In this document: piece after piece, positions 44,299 to 56,699 of the stretch
Layout of the letters: every line of letters starts with the position of its first letter
How positions within the stretch are numbered: position 1 is the first letter of the stretch
DNA from: Corynebacterium lipophiloflavum DSM 44291
Lineage (GTDB): Bacteria; Actinomycetota; Actinomycetes; Mycobacteriales; Mycobacteriaceae
NCBI RefSeq assembly: GCF_000159635.1
Contig: NZ_GG667192.1
Span: 206,800 to 270,799 of the forward strand
Direction: 5' to 3'
Length of the DNA: 64,000 bases
The notes under the pieces: model-generated
The model's database searches: none
What the model was told of the DNA's origin: nothing
Seen by the model: the letters and a program-made list of their open reading frames with translations, nothing else
Made by a program: the position numbers and the translations under genes

Positions 44299-44337
44299 AA
44301 AGCGCCCCACTGTCCCGTGCAGGGCAGCGAGGCGCTT
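44299..44337 (-). terminator. Terminator of the hydratase-reductase operon
   Basis: On the minus strand AAGCGCC (44337-44331) pairs with GGCGCTT (44305-44299), with a GC-rich inner region, followed by TTTCC. Confidence 0.5.
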
Positions 44338-44362
44338 ATCGACGCTCAACCTTTCAAAAACG

Positions 44363-45328
44363 CTACAGGTAATCAACCCGCGCGTTGAGGTGCAGCTTCT
44401 CCGGCTTGGAGGTGCTGCGCAGCTGGATGTTGACGCTGTTGTCACCCTCCGGCACAACCCACTCCGCAACGCGGGTCGGGATGACCACGGGCTTGTAGAA
44501 CTCCACGCGGTAGCGCAGCGCACCGCCGAGCTTGCCCTCAAGGAAGCGCAGCGCAGCGGCCGCGGAGTACATGCCGTGGGCGATAATGCCCGGGAAGCCG
44601 AACAGCTTCGCACCGATGTTGGAGGTGTGAATCGGGTTCTTGTCGCCCGAGGCCTCCACATAGTTGCTCACCGTCTCGCCGGTGACCTTGATGTGGCCGT
44701 TGGCGGCGTACTCGGGCAACTCTGGGGAGTCCAGGCGGCGGCCGTTGTCCGCGCCGCGGGTGGTTACCGAGACCGGGGCGTCCTTGGCAAACTTCTGGCC
44801 CTGGGCGAGGAAGGTCGACACCTGGGTCCACAGCGGCTCCCCATCGGTCTCACCGTCGAGGAAGACCTGGGTGACCATGTCGATGAGCAGGCCCTTGCGG
44901 TGCGGGCGCAGCTTCTCCCCGTGGGCGCGCACGGTGTAGGACTCGTCGACACGCAAAGCGCGCTTCTGGGTGATCTCGTTGGCGATGTGAACCGCGCCGG
45001 TGGCGGCGAAGGGGAAGTCCTCGCGCGCCATGAGATCCATCGTCAGCGGGAAAACGACGACGAAGAAGTAGGTCGGCGGCAGCTCGTTGGACAGGCGCAG
45101 GCCGGTGGCCTGGGTGTAGGCCGCGAGCTTGGCAACGTCGACCTTCACGCCGCGGACCTCGGTCCGCGAGGTCGGATCTGCATCGGCGGAGTGCTTGGTG
45201 CCCACGACCGGCAGCATGCCGCGCTTGATGTCGTTCATCACCTTGTCCAAGTCCGGGACGGCCTTGAGTACCTTGTAGGAGGCCTCCGGCGCCTTGTCCG
45301 GCCGGGAAGAAGAAATGCGGGTGGTCAT
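44363..45328 (-). CDS. MaoC-like hydratase (HtdX type)
   Basis: The protein has 321 residues in two halves. The C-terminal half has the hydratase-2 catalytic sequence (YVEASGDKNPIHTSN, Asp and His) and HGMYSAAA. It resembles HtdX (Rv0241c), a 3-hydroxyacyl-thioester dehydratase. It is expected to interconvert 3-hydroxyacyl and enoyl thioesters. It lies 5 nt after the FabG4-like gene and is in its operon. Confidence 0.82.
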   Translation of the reverse strand: MTTRISSSRPDKAPEASYKVLKAVPDLDKVMNDIKRGMLPVVGTKHSADADPTSRTEVRGVKVDVAKLAAYTQATGLRLSNELPPTYFFVVVFPLTMDLMAREDFPFAATGAVHIANEITQKRALRVDESYTVRAHGEKLRPHRKGLLIDMVTQVFLDGETDGEPLWTQVSTFLAQGQKFAKDAPVSVTTRGADNGRRLDSPELPEYAANGHIKVTGETVSNYVEASGDKNPIHTSNIGAKLFGFPGIIAHGMYSAAAALRFLEGKLGGALRYRVEFYKPVVIPTRVAEWVVPEGDNSVNIQLRSTSKPEKLHLNARVDYL

Positions 45329-45333
45329 GAAAT

Positions 45334-46668
45334 TTACGCCCCCAGCATGCTCTGACCGCAGACGCGGACGATGTTGCCGTTGACGGCCTTCGAGGCGGCG
45401 GCGGCGAAGTACGCGACGGTCTCGGCAACGTCGATCGTCTGGCCACCCTGCTGCAGGGAGTTCATGCGGCGCCCAACCTCGCGGGGGCCGGTCGGCATAG
45501 CGGCGGTCATGTCTGTCTCGATGAAGCCAGGGGCCACGGCGTTGATGTTGCCGCCCAGATCTGCGAGACGGTCGTGCAGCGCGTCGACGAAGCCGATCAC
45601 GCCGGCCTTGGTGGTGCCGTAGTTGGTCTGGCCGCGGTTGCCCGCGATACCGGCGATGGAGGAAACACCGATGACAGCCGGGGAGTCGCCGAGAGCGTTG
45701 GCCTCGAGCAGCTTCTCGGTGATGCGCACGGGGGCGACCAGGTTGATGTTCTGGACCATGTTCCAGCGGCTGTCGTCCATGTTGACGAGCAGCTTGTCGC
45801 GGGTGACACCAGCGTTGTGGACCAAGATGTCGATCTTGCGGCCGTAGCGCTCGTCAGCGTGCGCTGCGAGCTTGTCGGCGGCCGCAGGGTCGGTCACGTC
45901 GAGCGGAAGCGCGGTGCCCTTGACCTTGTTCGCGGTCTGGGTCAGGCCCTCGCCTGCCTGCGGGATGTCGACGCAGATGACCTTGGCGCCGTCGCGCGAA
46001 AGGGTCTCAGCGATGACCGCACCGATACCGCGGGCGGCACCGGTAACCACGGCGAGGCGACCCGCCAGCGGCTGCTCCCAGTCGGCGGGGGCAGCGGCAG
46101 AGACGTCGGTAATGCGGATGACCTGGCCATCGACGTATGCCGACTTGCCGGAGAGCAGGAAGCGCAGGGTGGACTCAACCTGGGTGAAGTTGTTGGAGTC
46201 GATGGCGGGATCGACGTAGACGAGCTGGGCGGTGGCGCCCTTGCGCAGTTCCTTGGCCACGGAGCGCGAGAAGCCCTCCAGGGCGCGGGCGGCGATGCGG
46301 GCGTCGGTATCCTCGATCAGCTCCGGGGTGGTGCCGATGACAACGATGCGGGCGTTGTCCGCGATCTTGCGCATCTGCGGGTTGAAGAAGTCGTACAGCT
46401 GCTTGAGGTCTTCGGGGCGGGCAATCTCCGTCGCGTCGAAGACGATGCCGGCACGCGGGGTGTCGGCCTCAGCCTTGAGGAGCTTATAGGGGCCCTCGAG
46501 GGTGGAGGTGAGAGCCTCGACAAGTCGGCCCTGTCCGCCGATGACAACGGGGGCGTGCAGCAGAGGCTCGCCTGCCTTGTAGCGGCGCAGCGGGTAGCCT
46601 TGCGGGACGCCAACCTTTGCCGCTAGCGGAGAGTTAATGAGTTGTTCGAGAAAGCCCTTCTTGGCCAC
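45334..46668 (-). CDS. 3-oxoacyl thioester reductase (FabG4-like)
   Basis: The protein has 444 residues, almost twice the normal FabG size, as in the high-molecular-weight FabG4 (Rv0242c). The N-terminal half is a degenerate flavodoxin-like domain. The C-terminal half has the SDR core: GAARGIGAVIAE, a Ser in IGVSSIAG, and the Tyr/Lys motif NYGTTKAG. It should reduce 3-oxoacyl groups with a nicotinamide cofactor. The start is GTG at 46668, AGGAG 6 nt before it. Confidence 0.87.
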   Translation of the reverse strand: MAKKGFLEQLINSPLAAKVGVPQGYPLRRYKAGEPLLHAPVVIGGQGRLVEALTSTLEGPYKLLKAEADTPRAGIVFDATEIARPEDLKQLYDFFNPQMRKIADNARIVVIGTTPELIEDTDARIAARALEGFSRSVAKELRKGATAQLVYVDPAIDSNNFTQVESTLRFLLSGKSAYVDGQVIRITDVSAAAPADWEQPLAGRLAVVTGAARGIGAVIAETLSRDGAKVICVDIPQAGEGLTQTANKVKGTALPLDVTDPAAADKLAAHADERYGRKIDILVHNAGVTRDKLLVNMDDSRWNMVQNINLVAPVRITEKLLEANALGDSPAVIGVSSIAGIAGNRGQTNYGTTKAGVIGFVDALHDRLADLGGNINAVAPGFIETDMTAAMPTGPREVGRRMNSLQQGGQTIDVAETVAYFAAAASKAVNGNIVRVCGQSMLGA

Positions 46669-46740
46669 GGTGTGCTCCTTGTTAATTGGGGGGTCGTGCC
46701 GTTTGTGTTCGTGATTTACCTTACATCACTACTCTTTTGT

Positions 46741-46755
46741 GTTGTATAGTATAAC
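46741..46755 (+). promoter_or_regulatory. Promoter and imperfect dyad upstream of the thiolase gene
   Basis: GTTGTATAGTATAAC forms an imperfect dyad that overlaps a strong -10 box (TATAGT, 46745-46750) on the plus strand. On the minus strand TAAGGT lies about 50 nt before the FabG4-like gene. The position suggests an operator between the divergent genes, but the binding protein is unknown. Confidence 0.4.
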
Positions 46756-46807
46756 GAGAAATAACTTCAACTCCGAACTTCCACCAGTTGAAAGCAGGAA
46801 AAGTACA

Positions 46808-48103
46808 GTGAATCAGCCTCGCAAGGTCGCCATCCTCGGCGGCAACCGTATCCCCTTTGCACGTTCCAACAAGGAATACGCAAACGCGTCCAACCAGGAC
46901 ATGCTCACCGCCGCGATCGACGGTCTCGTCGCCCGCTACGGCCTGCAGGATGAGCGCCTCGGACTCGTCTCCGGCGGTGCCGTCCTCAAGCACGCCCGCG
47001 ATTTTAATCTCGTCCGCGAGTCCGTGCTCGGCTCCTCTCTCGCGCCGACCACCCCGGCTGTCGACGTCCAGCACGCTTGCGGCACCTCGCTGACGTCCGC
47101 GATTCAGGTCGCCGACGCCATCGCCATGGGCCGCATCGACTCCGGCATCGGCTGTGGCACCGACACCACCTCGGACGCACCCCTGGCAGTCAACGACACC
47201 CTGCGCAAGACCCTGATCAAGGCTTCCAACGCAAAGAAGCCGGCTGACCAGCTGAAGCTATTCGGCTCCATCCGCCCGAGCCAGCTGGCGCCGGAACAGC
47301 CGCAAAACGGCGAGCCCCGCACCGGCCTGTCGATGGGTGAGCACGCCGCCATCACCGCTCGCGAGATGGAGATCTCGCGCGAAGCTCAGGACGAGCTCGC
47401 TGCAGCCTCCCACCAGAACCTGGCCAAGGCTTACGATGCCGGCTTCTTCAACGACCTGGTCACCCCGTTCCTCGGCGTGCAGCGCGACACCAACCTGCGC
47501 CCGGACTCGAGCGTGGAGAAGCTGTCCAAGCTCAAGCCCGTCTTCGGCAAGCAGGACGCAATCCAGTACGGCGGCACCGCAACCATGACCGCCGGTAACT
47601 CGACCCCCCTGACCGACGGCGCCGCTGCCGTGCTGCTCGGCACCGAAGAGTGGGGCCAGGCCCACGGCCTAGAGGCGCAGGCATTCATCGTTGACTCCGA
47701 GGTCGCCGCTGTCGACTTTGTCCACGGCAAGGACGGCCTGCTCATGGCGCCGACCTACGCTGTGCCGCGCATGCTCGAGCGCAACGGCCTGAGCCTGCAG
47801 GACTTCGACTTCTACGAGATCCACGAGGCGTTCGCCTCGCAGGTTCTGGCCACCCTCAAGGCTTGGGAAGACGAGACCTACTGCCGCGAGCGACTCGGCC
47901 TTGACGCCCCGCTGGGCTCGATCGACCGCGCCAAGCTCAACGTTAAGGGCTCCTCGCTGGCAGCTGGCCACCCGTTCGCGGCGACCGGTGCCCGCATCCT
48001 CGCTTCCGCAGCCAAGACCCTCGTTGAGAATGGCGGCGGCCGCACGCTTGTTTCCGTCTGCGCCGCGGGAGGCCAGGGCGTCGTTGCCATCATCGAGCGT
48101 TAA
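46808..48103 (+). CDS. Acetyl-CoA C-acyltransferase (FadA2-like)
   Basis: The protein has 431 residues. The active-site Cys91 is in QHACGTSL, a His in EIHEAFA (near 340) and GHPFAATG (near 385), and the second Cys in CAAGGQG near the end. It is a thiolase with the closest set-match to Rv0243. It can cleave 3-oxoacyl-CoA or condense acetyl-CoA. GTG 46808 has AGGAAA upstream. The acyl-CoA dehydrogenase gene follows in 30 nt. Confidence 0.88.
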   Translation: MNQPRKVAILGGNRIPFARSNKEYANASNQDMLTAAIDGLVARYGLQDERLGLVSGGAVLKHARDFNLVRESVLGSSLAPTTPAVDVQHACGTSLTSAIQVADAIAMGRIDSGIGCGTDTTSDAPLAVNDTLRKTLIKASNAKKPADQLKLFGSIRPSQLAPEQPQNGEPRTGLSMGEHAAITAREMEISREAQDELAAASHQNLAKAYDAGFFNDLVTPFLGVQRDTNLRPDSSVEKLSKLKPVFGKQDAIQYGGTATMTAGNSTPLTDGAAAVLLGTEEWGQAHGLEAQAFIVDSEVAAVDFVHGKDGLLMAPTYAVPRMLERNGLSLQDFDFYEIHEAFASQVLATLKAWEDETYCRERLGLDAPLGSIDRAKLNVKGSSLAAGHPFAATGARILASAAKTLVENGGGRTLVSVCAAGGQGVVAIIER

Positions 48104-48133
48104 TCGCCAGCACTGACCCGAAAGGTTCCTTCC

Positions 48134-50209
48134 ATGTCTCTCCCCAACCCTCCGAAGGAAGACGTCAAAGACGCCAAGCACCTCGCCACTGACACCACGA
48201 AGGCCAGTGGCCGCCCGGAGAAGAACCAGCCGGAACGCCTGCCGGCGACCCCGGACTCCAACGCGGTCCAGGACCTCGCTGACGTCCTTGACGGCAATTA
48301 CAAGGACCGCAAGGAAAGCCTGCGCCCTCTGCTTAACGACGCCTCCCTGCTCCCGAAGATCGACGGCACCCTCGACGAGATCCGCGCCGACAACCTCGAG
48401 AATGTGCAGAAGATCGCCTCCAGCGGCAAGATCCAGCCGTCGTTCTCCCCGCTCAACGGCGGCGAGGGCCAGGTCGCCGCGGGAGTGTCGTCGCTCGAGC
48501 TCATCGCCCAGATCAATAACTCCGCCGCGATTAAGTCCGGCGTGCAGTTCGGCCTATGGGGCGGCGCCGTCGACGCGCTGGGCACCGAGCGCCACGTCGA
48601 GTTCGCGCAGGGAGCGATGGACCTGACCAAGCTCGGCTGCTTCGCCATGACCGAGATCGGCCACGGCTCCAACGTGCAGCAGCTCGAAACCACCGCCACC
48701 TACGACCCAGAGACGAAGGAGTTCATTGTCAACTCCCCGACGCCGGGGTCGAAGAAGGCCTACATCGGCAACGCTGCGCGCGACGGCCGCTGGGCAGCTG
48801 TTTTCGCCCAGCTCTACACCCCGGACTCCGAGGAGTCCCACGGCGTGCACTGCATCATTGTCCGCATCCGCGAGGAAGACGGCTCCGACGCCCCGGGCGT
48901 GACCACCTCCGACCACGGCCACAAGGGCGGCCTGCTCGGCGTGGACAACGGCATGATCGTGTTCGACAACGTCCGCGTGCCGCGTGAGAACCTGCTCAAC
49001 CGCTTCGGTGACGTGGCGGAGGACGGCACGTATTCCTCCCCGATCGAGTCGAAGAACCGCCGCTTCTTCACCATGCTCGCCACCCTCGTGCGCGGCCGCC
49101 TCGGAGTCGGCGCATCCGCCCTCGGCGCGTCCCGCACCGGCCTCGCCTTGGCCGTGAAGTACGCGAACATCCGCCGTCAGTTCGAGGCCGGCACCCCGGG
49201 CAAGGAAGCCCGTCTCATCGACTACCGCCAGCACCGCCGTCGCCTGCTCATCCCGCTGGCGAAGTCCTACGCCCTGGCCATATTCCAGAACGCGCTGCTG
49301 GACCGCTACCAGGCGCAGCAGGACGCCATCATGGCAGGCGAGTGGAACCCGGCTCAACCGACCGATGAGCAGGAACGCGCCGGGCGTGAGATGGAGACGC
49401 TGGCCGCCATCTTCAAGTCGACCGCCGCGACCTACGCCAACGCCACCCTGCAAGAGTGCCGCGAGGCCTGCGGCGGCGCCGGCTACATGTCCGAGAACCT
49501 GTTGACCACCTTCCGTGCCGACGTGGACATCTTCACCACCTTCGAGGGCGACGACACCATTTTGCGCCAGCTCGTGGGCAAGAACCTGCTCACCGCCTAC
49601 GGCCGGGAAGTCTCCGAGATGTCTCCGTTCGGCATGGCGAAGTTTGTCGCCTCCAACGTCGGCGACATCCTCACCCGCCGCTCCGGCATCGCCGCCGGCG
49701 TCCAGTCCATCTCCGACCGCGTGACCGGCACCGGCTCGCTGTTCGACGCCGACACCCAGCTGCGCATCGTCCAGGCCCGCGAGGAGCACGTGCTCAACTC
49801 CCTGGTCCGCCGCGTCCAGGTTGCGCGCAAGATGGACCGGGAGGACGCCGCCAAGGTCATCGACCGCGCCCAGGATCACCTGCTGGCCGCGGCCGTCGCG
49901 TACGGCGACCGCATGATGGTTCAGGCCATGATCGAGGCGGAGGAGAAGCTCCCGGAGAACTCGCCGGCGCGCCCGGTCTTCGAGCAGCTGCGCGACCTCT
50001 ACGTCTTGGACACCATCGTGGAGCACGCCGACTGGTACCAGGAGCACGGCGTCCTGCCGAGCGGCCGCGTCAAGGCCGCGAAGGCCGCGGTCAACGACCT
50101 GGTGGACTCCCTTGGCCCGTGGTCCGAGGTACTTGTGGATGCCTTCAAGATCCCCCAGGTCGTCCTCGACCGCCCGATGATGTCCAACGGCGGCACCGAC
50201 CTCAGCTAG
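48134..50209 (+). CDS. Acyl-CoA dehydrogenase (FadE5-like)
   Basis: The protein has 691 residues, longer than normal enzymes (about 390) and like FadE5 (Rv0244c). After an extended start (about 90 residues) come the flavin-binding parts (CFAMTEIGHGSNVQQLE, RVPRENLLNRFG) and the helical end (CGGAGYMSENLLTTFRADVDIFTTFEGDD). It should remove hydrogens from acyl-CoA. The last part (about 560-690) is the usual C-terminal extension of this subgroup. It is co-transcribed with the thiolase. Confidence 0.87.
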   Translation: MSLPNPPKEDVKDAKHLATDTTKASGRPEKNQPERLPATPDSNAVQDLADVLDGNYKDRKESLRPLLNDASLLPKIDGTLDEIRADNLENVQKIASSGKIQPSFSPLNGGEGQVAAGVSSLELIAQINNSAAIKSGVQFGLWGGAVDALGTERHVEFAQGAMDLTKLGCFAMTEIGHGSNVQQLETTATYDPETKEFIVNSPTPGSKKAYIGNAARDGRWAAVFAQLYTPDSEESHGVHCIIVRIREEDGSDAPGVTTSDHGHKGGLLGVDNGMIVFDNVRVPRENLLNRFGDVAEDGTYSSPIESKNRRFFTMLATLVRGRLGVGASALGASRTGLALAVKYANIRRQFEAGTPGKEARLIDYRQHRRRLLIPLAKSYALAIFQNALLDRYQAQQDAIMAGEWNPAQPTDEQERAGREMETLAAIFKSTAATYANATLQECREACGGAGYMSENLLTTFRADVDIFTTFEGDDTILRQLVGKNLLTAYGREVSEMSPFGMAKFVASNVGDILTRRSGIAAGVQSISDRVTGTGSLFDADTQLRIVQAREEHVLNSLVRRVQVARKMDREDAAKVIDRAQDHLLAAAVAYGDRMMVQAMIEAEEKLPENSPARPVFEQLRDLYVLDTIVEHADWYQEHGVLPSGRVKAAKAAVNDLVDSLGPWSEVLVDAFKIPQVVLDRPMMSNGGTDLS

Positions 50210-50227
50210 CGCCCCAGCGCGCACGCT

Positions 50228-50276
50228 AAAGCGCCGCGGCCCTTCCCCTAGATGGGGGTTAGGACCGCGGCGCTTT
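50228..50276. terminator. Bidirectional terminator between fadE5-like gene and lipA
   Basis: AAAGCGCCGCGG (50228-50239) and CCGCGGCGCTTT (50265-50276) are a perfect 12-bp inverted repeat around a 25-base loop. T-runs are formed at both ends by the stem itself. It lies between two convergent genes. Confidence 0.75.
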
Positions 50277-50294
50277 CGTTGCGTCTACTGGGTT

Positions 50295-51338
50295 CTAGCG
50301 GGTCACCACGGGGGTGTCCTTCGACGGGCCGTACTTGCTCAACAGCGTCGACGCCTCCTGGGCGGTATCGCCCTGCGAGGTTTCCGCCAAGTGGCGCAGG
50401 TTCACCGGCAGCTCGCGCTCGCGGTGCTTCATCGCCTCGACGTAGAGCTTGCCCGCTCGGTACGACGAACGCACCAGGGGACCAGACATGACGGCCCCGA
50501 AGCCCATCTCGTAGGCCGCGTCGCGGTACTCGATGAACTCCTCCGGCTTCACCCAGCGCTCAATAGGGTGGAATTGCGGGCCCGGGCGTAGGTACTGGGT
50601 GATCGTGATGATGTCGGTGCCGGCGTCGACAAGGTCGTGGAGCGACTCCATGACCTCCTCTCGGGTCTCTCCAATACCCAGGATCAGGTTGGACTTGGTG
50701 ATGAGCCCGAAGTCGCGTGCCTGGCGTATCACGTCGAGGGAGCGGTCGTAGCGGAACGCGGGGCGGATGCGGCGGAAGATGCGCGGCACGGTCTCGATGT
50801 TGTGCGCGAATACCTCAGGACGGGCCTCGAAGACCTCCTGCAGCAGGTCGGGTTTGCCCGAGAAGTCGGGGGTGAGGTTCTCCACGCCGGTGTGCGGGTT
50901 GAGCTCGTGGATCTTGCGCACGACCTCGGCGTAGAGCCAGGCGCCCTCGTCCTCGAGATCGTCGCGGGTCACGCCCGTGATGGTGGAGTAGTTGAGGTTC
51001 ATTTCGCGGACCGACTCCGCGACGCGCAGTGGCTCACCGCGGTCAAGCGGGTCCGGCTTCGCGGAGTTGATCTGGCAGAAGTCGCAGCGGCGCGAGCAGT
51101 TCGCGCCACCGATGAGGAAGGTTGCCTCGCGCGATTCCCAACATTCGTGGATGTTGGGGCAACCCGCCTCTTGGCACACCGTGTGAAGGGACGCTCCCGC
51201 CACCTTCTTCTTCATGTCCTCGTACTCAGGGCCAGTTTTCACGGCGTTGCGGATCCACCGCGGCTTCGCCTCGATTGGGGTCTGCGCGTTTCGCTTCTCG
51301 ACGCGCAGCAGCTTACGGCCTTCAGGTGCAACAGTCAC
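50295..51338 (-). CDS. lipA: Lipoyl synthase
   Basis: The protein has 347 residues. The radical SAM cluster is C-x3-C-x2-C (CSRRCDFC) and the second cluster has cysteines in [13 protein letters not shown]. The end holds the SYRAGK motif needed in the family. It inserts sulfur into octanoyl groups on GcvH and E2. GTG 51338 is 6 nt after a TACCCT -10 box, so the gene may be transcribed apart from lipB. Confidence 0.94.
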   Translation of the reverse strand: MTVAPEGRKLLRVEKRNAQTPIEAKPRWIRNAVKTGPEYEDMKKKVAGASLHTVCQEAGCPNIHECWESREATFLIGGANCSRRCDFCQINSAKPDPLDRGEPLRVAESVREMNLNYSTITGVTRDDLEDEGAWLYAEVVRKIHELNPHTGVENLTPDFSGKPDLLQEVFEARPEVFAHNIETVPRIFRRIRPAFRYDRSLDVIRQARDFGLITKSNLILGIGETREEVMESLHDLVDAGTDIITITQYLRPGPQFHPIERWVKPEEFIEYRDAAYEMGFGAVMSGPLVRSSYRAGKLYVEAMKHRERELPVNLRHLAETSQGDTAQEASTLLSKYGPSKDTPVVTR

Positions 51339-51367
51339 CCCTTAAGGGTATCCCGTATGTCAAGCCA

Positions 51368-52144
51368 CTAGAGAATGCGGGTTAATCCCTTCGACGGGTC
51401 GGGGGCGGAAGCGAACGTGTGATCTTCCACCGCGAGCTCGCCGGACAGGGCGCGGTCGAGGGCGTCGAGAAGCGGGGTGCTCAACTCGTCGGTGGTGACA
51501 TCGCGGCCGAGTTCGAGGCTCAGGGTGGTCACGTCGGCGTCGTTGATGCCGCAGGCGACGATGTGGCGGTAGGCGTCGAGAGTGTTGTTGCAGTTGAGAG
51601 ACAGCCCGTGCATGGTCACCCCGCGGGTGACGCGGATGCCGAGAGCGGCGATCTTGCGGTCGCGCGTCGGCGCTTCCGGGTTGGCAGCGCGGGTGCTGTA
51701 GGGGACCCAGACGCCGGAGCGGCCGTCGATACGCCCAGCGGTGGTCACTCCCGCTTCGCGCACGGCGTGGATGATGGCCTCTTCGAGCCGGCGCACGTAG
51801 TCGACGACGTCGACCGGGTCGGCGAGCTTGACGATGGGGTAGACCACAAGCTGGCCCTCACCGTGCCACGTGATGCGCCCGCCGCGGTCGACCTGGACGA
51901 CAGGGGCGTCATCGTCGGGCATGTCCGCAGGCTGCGTGCGCTTGCCCGCGGTGTAGGTGTAAGGGTGTTCGAGGACCAAGACGGTGTCGCCGATGTCGCC
52001 TGCGGCGCGCTGGGCCGCAAGATCGGCCTGGAGTTCCCAGGCGTCGGTGTAATCGACTAGGCCGAGGTGGCGCACGTCCAAGAGCCCACCCGAAGATCGG
52101 ATGGGCTGGTGGGCGGGGAAGAAAGGTTCGCGCGGAGCACTCAT
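51368..52144 (-). CDS. lipB: Octanoyltransferase
   Basis: The protein has 258 residues. The motif [17 protein letters not shown] (near residue 85), the catalytic Lys in KIAALGI and the Cys in VACGIND are present. It moves octanoyl groups from acyl carrier protein to the lipoyl domains. Start 52144 follows TAGAGT by 7 nt. The lipA gene follows after 29 nt. Confidence 0.93.
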   Translation of the reverse strand: MSAPREPFFPAHQPIRSSGGLLDVRHLGLVDYTDAWELQADLAAQRAAGDIGDTVLVLEHPYTYTAGKRTQPADMPDDDAPVVQVDRGGRITWHGEGQLVVYPIVKLADPVDVVDYVRRLEEAIIHAVREAGVTTAGRIDGRSGVWVPYSTRAANPEAPTRDRKIAALGIRVTRGVTMHGLSLNCNNTLDAYRHIVACGINDADVTTLSLELGRDVTTDELSTPLLDALDRALSGELAVEDHTFASAPDPSKGLTRIL

Positions 52145-52165
52145 GCTCCACACTCTAACCGCGTT

Positions 52166-52558
52166 TTAGACGCCGTTGGAGGAGGCGTACTCATCCGCGG
52201 TCATCAGCGGGCCTGCCGCCGAGATGGTGACCTCGAAGAGCCAACCCTCGCCGAACGGGTCCTTGTTGATGATCTCGAAATTGCCGTCGATCTCCTCGTT
52301 GACGGCGGCGACGGTGCCGCTGACGGGGGAGTAGAGGTCGGAGACCGACTTGGTGGACTCGACCTCGCCGCAGGTCTCGCCCGCGGTGACCTCGTCGCCC
52401 ACCTGGGGCAGGTCAGCGAAGACGATCTCGCCGAGGCGGTCGGTGGCCACCGAGGTGATTCCGACGCGCACGACGGTGCCCTCGGCAACGTCCTGCGGGG
52501 CGTTGATCCACTCGTGGTCTTCGGAGTAGGAAAACTCTTGGGGCAGGGAGTGAGCCAT
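52166..52558 (-). CDS. gcvH: Glycine cleavage system H protein
   Basis: The protein has 130 residues. The lipoyl-bearing Lys70 is in VESTKSVSDL. It carries the aminomethyl group between GcvP and GcvT. Start 52558 lies 4 nt after the gcvT stop, with AAAGGA inside gcvT as ribosome site. The lipB start is 21 nt downstream. Confidence 0.93.
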   Translation of the reverse strand: MAHSLPQEFSYSEDHEWINAPQDVAEGTVVRVGITSVATDRLGEIVFADLPQVGDEVTAGETCGEVESTKSVSDLYSPVSGTVAAVNEEIDGNFEIINKDPFGEGWLFEVTISAAGPLMTADEYASSNGV

Positions 52559-52562
52559 GAGG

Positions 52563-53642
52563 TTAGGAGTCCTTTCGGGAGTAGAACGGTGTGTCAACGA
52601 TAGTAAACGGGTAACGGCGCCCGCGGATGTCAATTTCGACGTCGGTGCCGATTTCTGCGCGCTCCGGGTCGAGGTGCGCGAGAGCGACCGGGTAGCCCAG
52701 CGTCGGTGACGGCTGGCCGGACGTGACAACGCCGATCTTGTCGTCGCCGATGAATACCTCAGCACCCTCGCGCGCGGCGCGGCGATCCTGCGAAGTCAAT
52801 CCCGCAATCACCACGGAGGGCTCGCGGCCCGTCAGGGCCTGCTTGCCCACGAAGTCGGCCTCCTTCTTGGCGAAAGCGCGACCCATGCCAGCTTCCACCG
52901 GGGTGATGTCCGCGGTCAGCTCGTGGCCGTACAGGGGCATGGAGGCCTCCAAGCGCAGCGAGTCGCGGGCGGCGAGCCCGCAGGCAGTGCCATGGCTAAT
53001 CACGGCCTCCCACACGGCGGGTGCGTTTTCGAAGGTGGAGTAGATCTCGAAACCGTCCTCGCCCGTGTAGCCAGTGCGGGCGACGATGATGTCGATGGCG
53101 TCCGCGCCCTCGCCGAGCTTCATCTCGCCGGCGGAGTAGTAGGACAGGTCGCCGGGGGAGCCGTCGATAAGCGGCTCGAGCACCTCCAGCGAGCGCGGGC
53201 CCTGAACAGCAATCAGGGCGATCTCCTCGCTGCGGTTGGTCAGCTCAACATCGAAGTCGCCGGCGCGGGACTGAAACGCCAGCCAGACGGCGTCCGTGTT
53301 GGCCGCGTTGGGCACCACGAGGTAGCGGTCTTCAGCAAGTTTGTAGCTGATCAGGTCGTCCACGATGCCGCCGTCCTCGGCGACGATCATGGAGTACTTT
53401 GCCTTGCCCACCTTCAGGGTGGACAGCGAAGAAATCAGCGCATAGTCCAAAAACGCGCCGGCGTCCGGGCCGATGACGTCGATCTCACCCATGTGGGAAA
53501 GGTCGAAGATGCCGACGTCGGAGCGCACCGCGCGGTGTTCCTCGAGCTCGCTGCCGTACTTGAGCGGCATGGTCCAGCCGCCGAAGTCCGTGAACGAGGC
53601 GCCGAGGGCCTCGTGCGTGCTTTTCAATGGTGATTCTGGCAT
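52563..53642 (-). CDS. gcvT: Glycine cleavage system T protein
   Basis: The protein has 359 residues and is a complete aminomethyltransferase: [12 protein letters not shown] near residue 20, [10 protein letters not shown] near 47, and [16 protein letters not shown] near 225. It transfers the methylene unit to tetrahydrofolate and frees ammonia. Start 53642 has GGAAAGG upstream. gcvP precedes it by 14 nt and gcvH follows. Confidence 0.93.
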   Translation of the reverse strand: MPESPLKSTHEALGASFTDFGGWTMPLKYGSELEEHRAVRSDVGIFDLSHMGEIDVIGPDAGAFLDYALISSLSTLKVGKAKYSMIVAEDGGIVDDLISYKLAEDRYLVVPNAANTDAVWLAFQSRAGDFDVELTNRSEEIALIAVQGPRSLEVLEPLIDGSPGDLSYYSAGEMKLGEGADAIDIIVARTGYTGEDGFEIYSTFENAPAVWEAVISHGTACGLAARDSLRLEASMPLYGHELTADITPVEAGMGRAFAKKEADFVGKQALTGREPSVVIAGLTSQDRRAAREGAEVFIGDDKIGVVTSGQPSPTLGYPVALAHLDPERAEIGTDVEIDIRGRRYPFTIVDTPFYSRKDS

Positions 53643-53656
53643 GGTAAAAGCCTTTC

Positions 53657-56533
<2,877 letters not shown>

Positions 56534-56640
56534 CGCGTTCTCCTTGAATCGGGGTTGCAGTATGGCTGTTAGTTTAACGAGTCCTCAGACACAACCCCAT
56601 GGTGTCGGTGGCATAAGCCACACCTACCGCTCTGTACTGG

Positions 56641-56680
56641 GAAAACAGTGGCCTCCCCGGCAGGTGCACCGGAGAGGCCA
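56641..56680 (-). terminator. Terminator of the E2 gene
   Basis: On the minus strand GGCCTCTCCGG (56679-56669) pairs with CCGGGGAGGCC (56660-56650), then ACTGTTTTCCC. The T-run is weak. It ends E2 transcription before gcvP. Confidence 0.6.
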
Positions 56681-56699
56681 ACGTTACGCGGGGTTTAGC

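Noticed and set aside
48554-50224. 556-codon minus-strand frame opposite the FadE5-like gene
   Set aside because: The plus strand encodes a full acyl-CoA dehydrogenase; the antisense frame is His/Val/Leu-rich without motifs.
56534-56640. Possible glycine riboswitch before gcvP
   Set aside because: The minus-strand leader lacks the conserved glycine aptamer cores; only the E2 terminator and an ordinary leader are seen.
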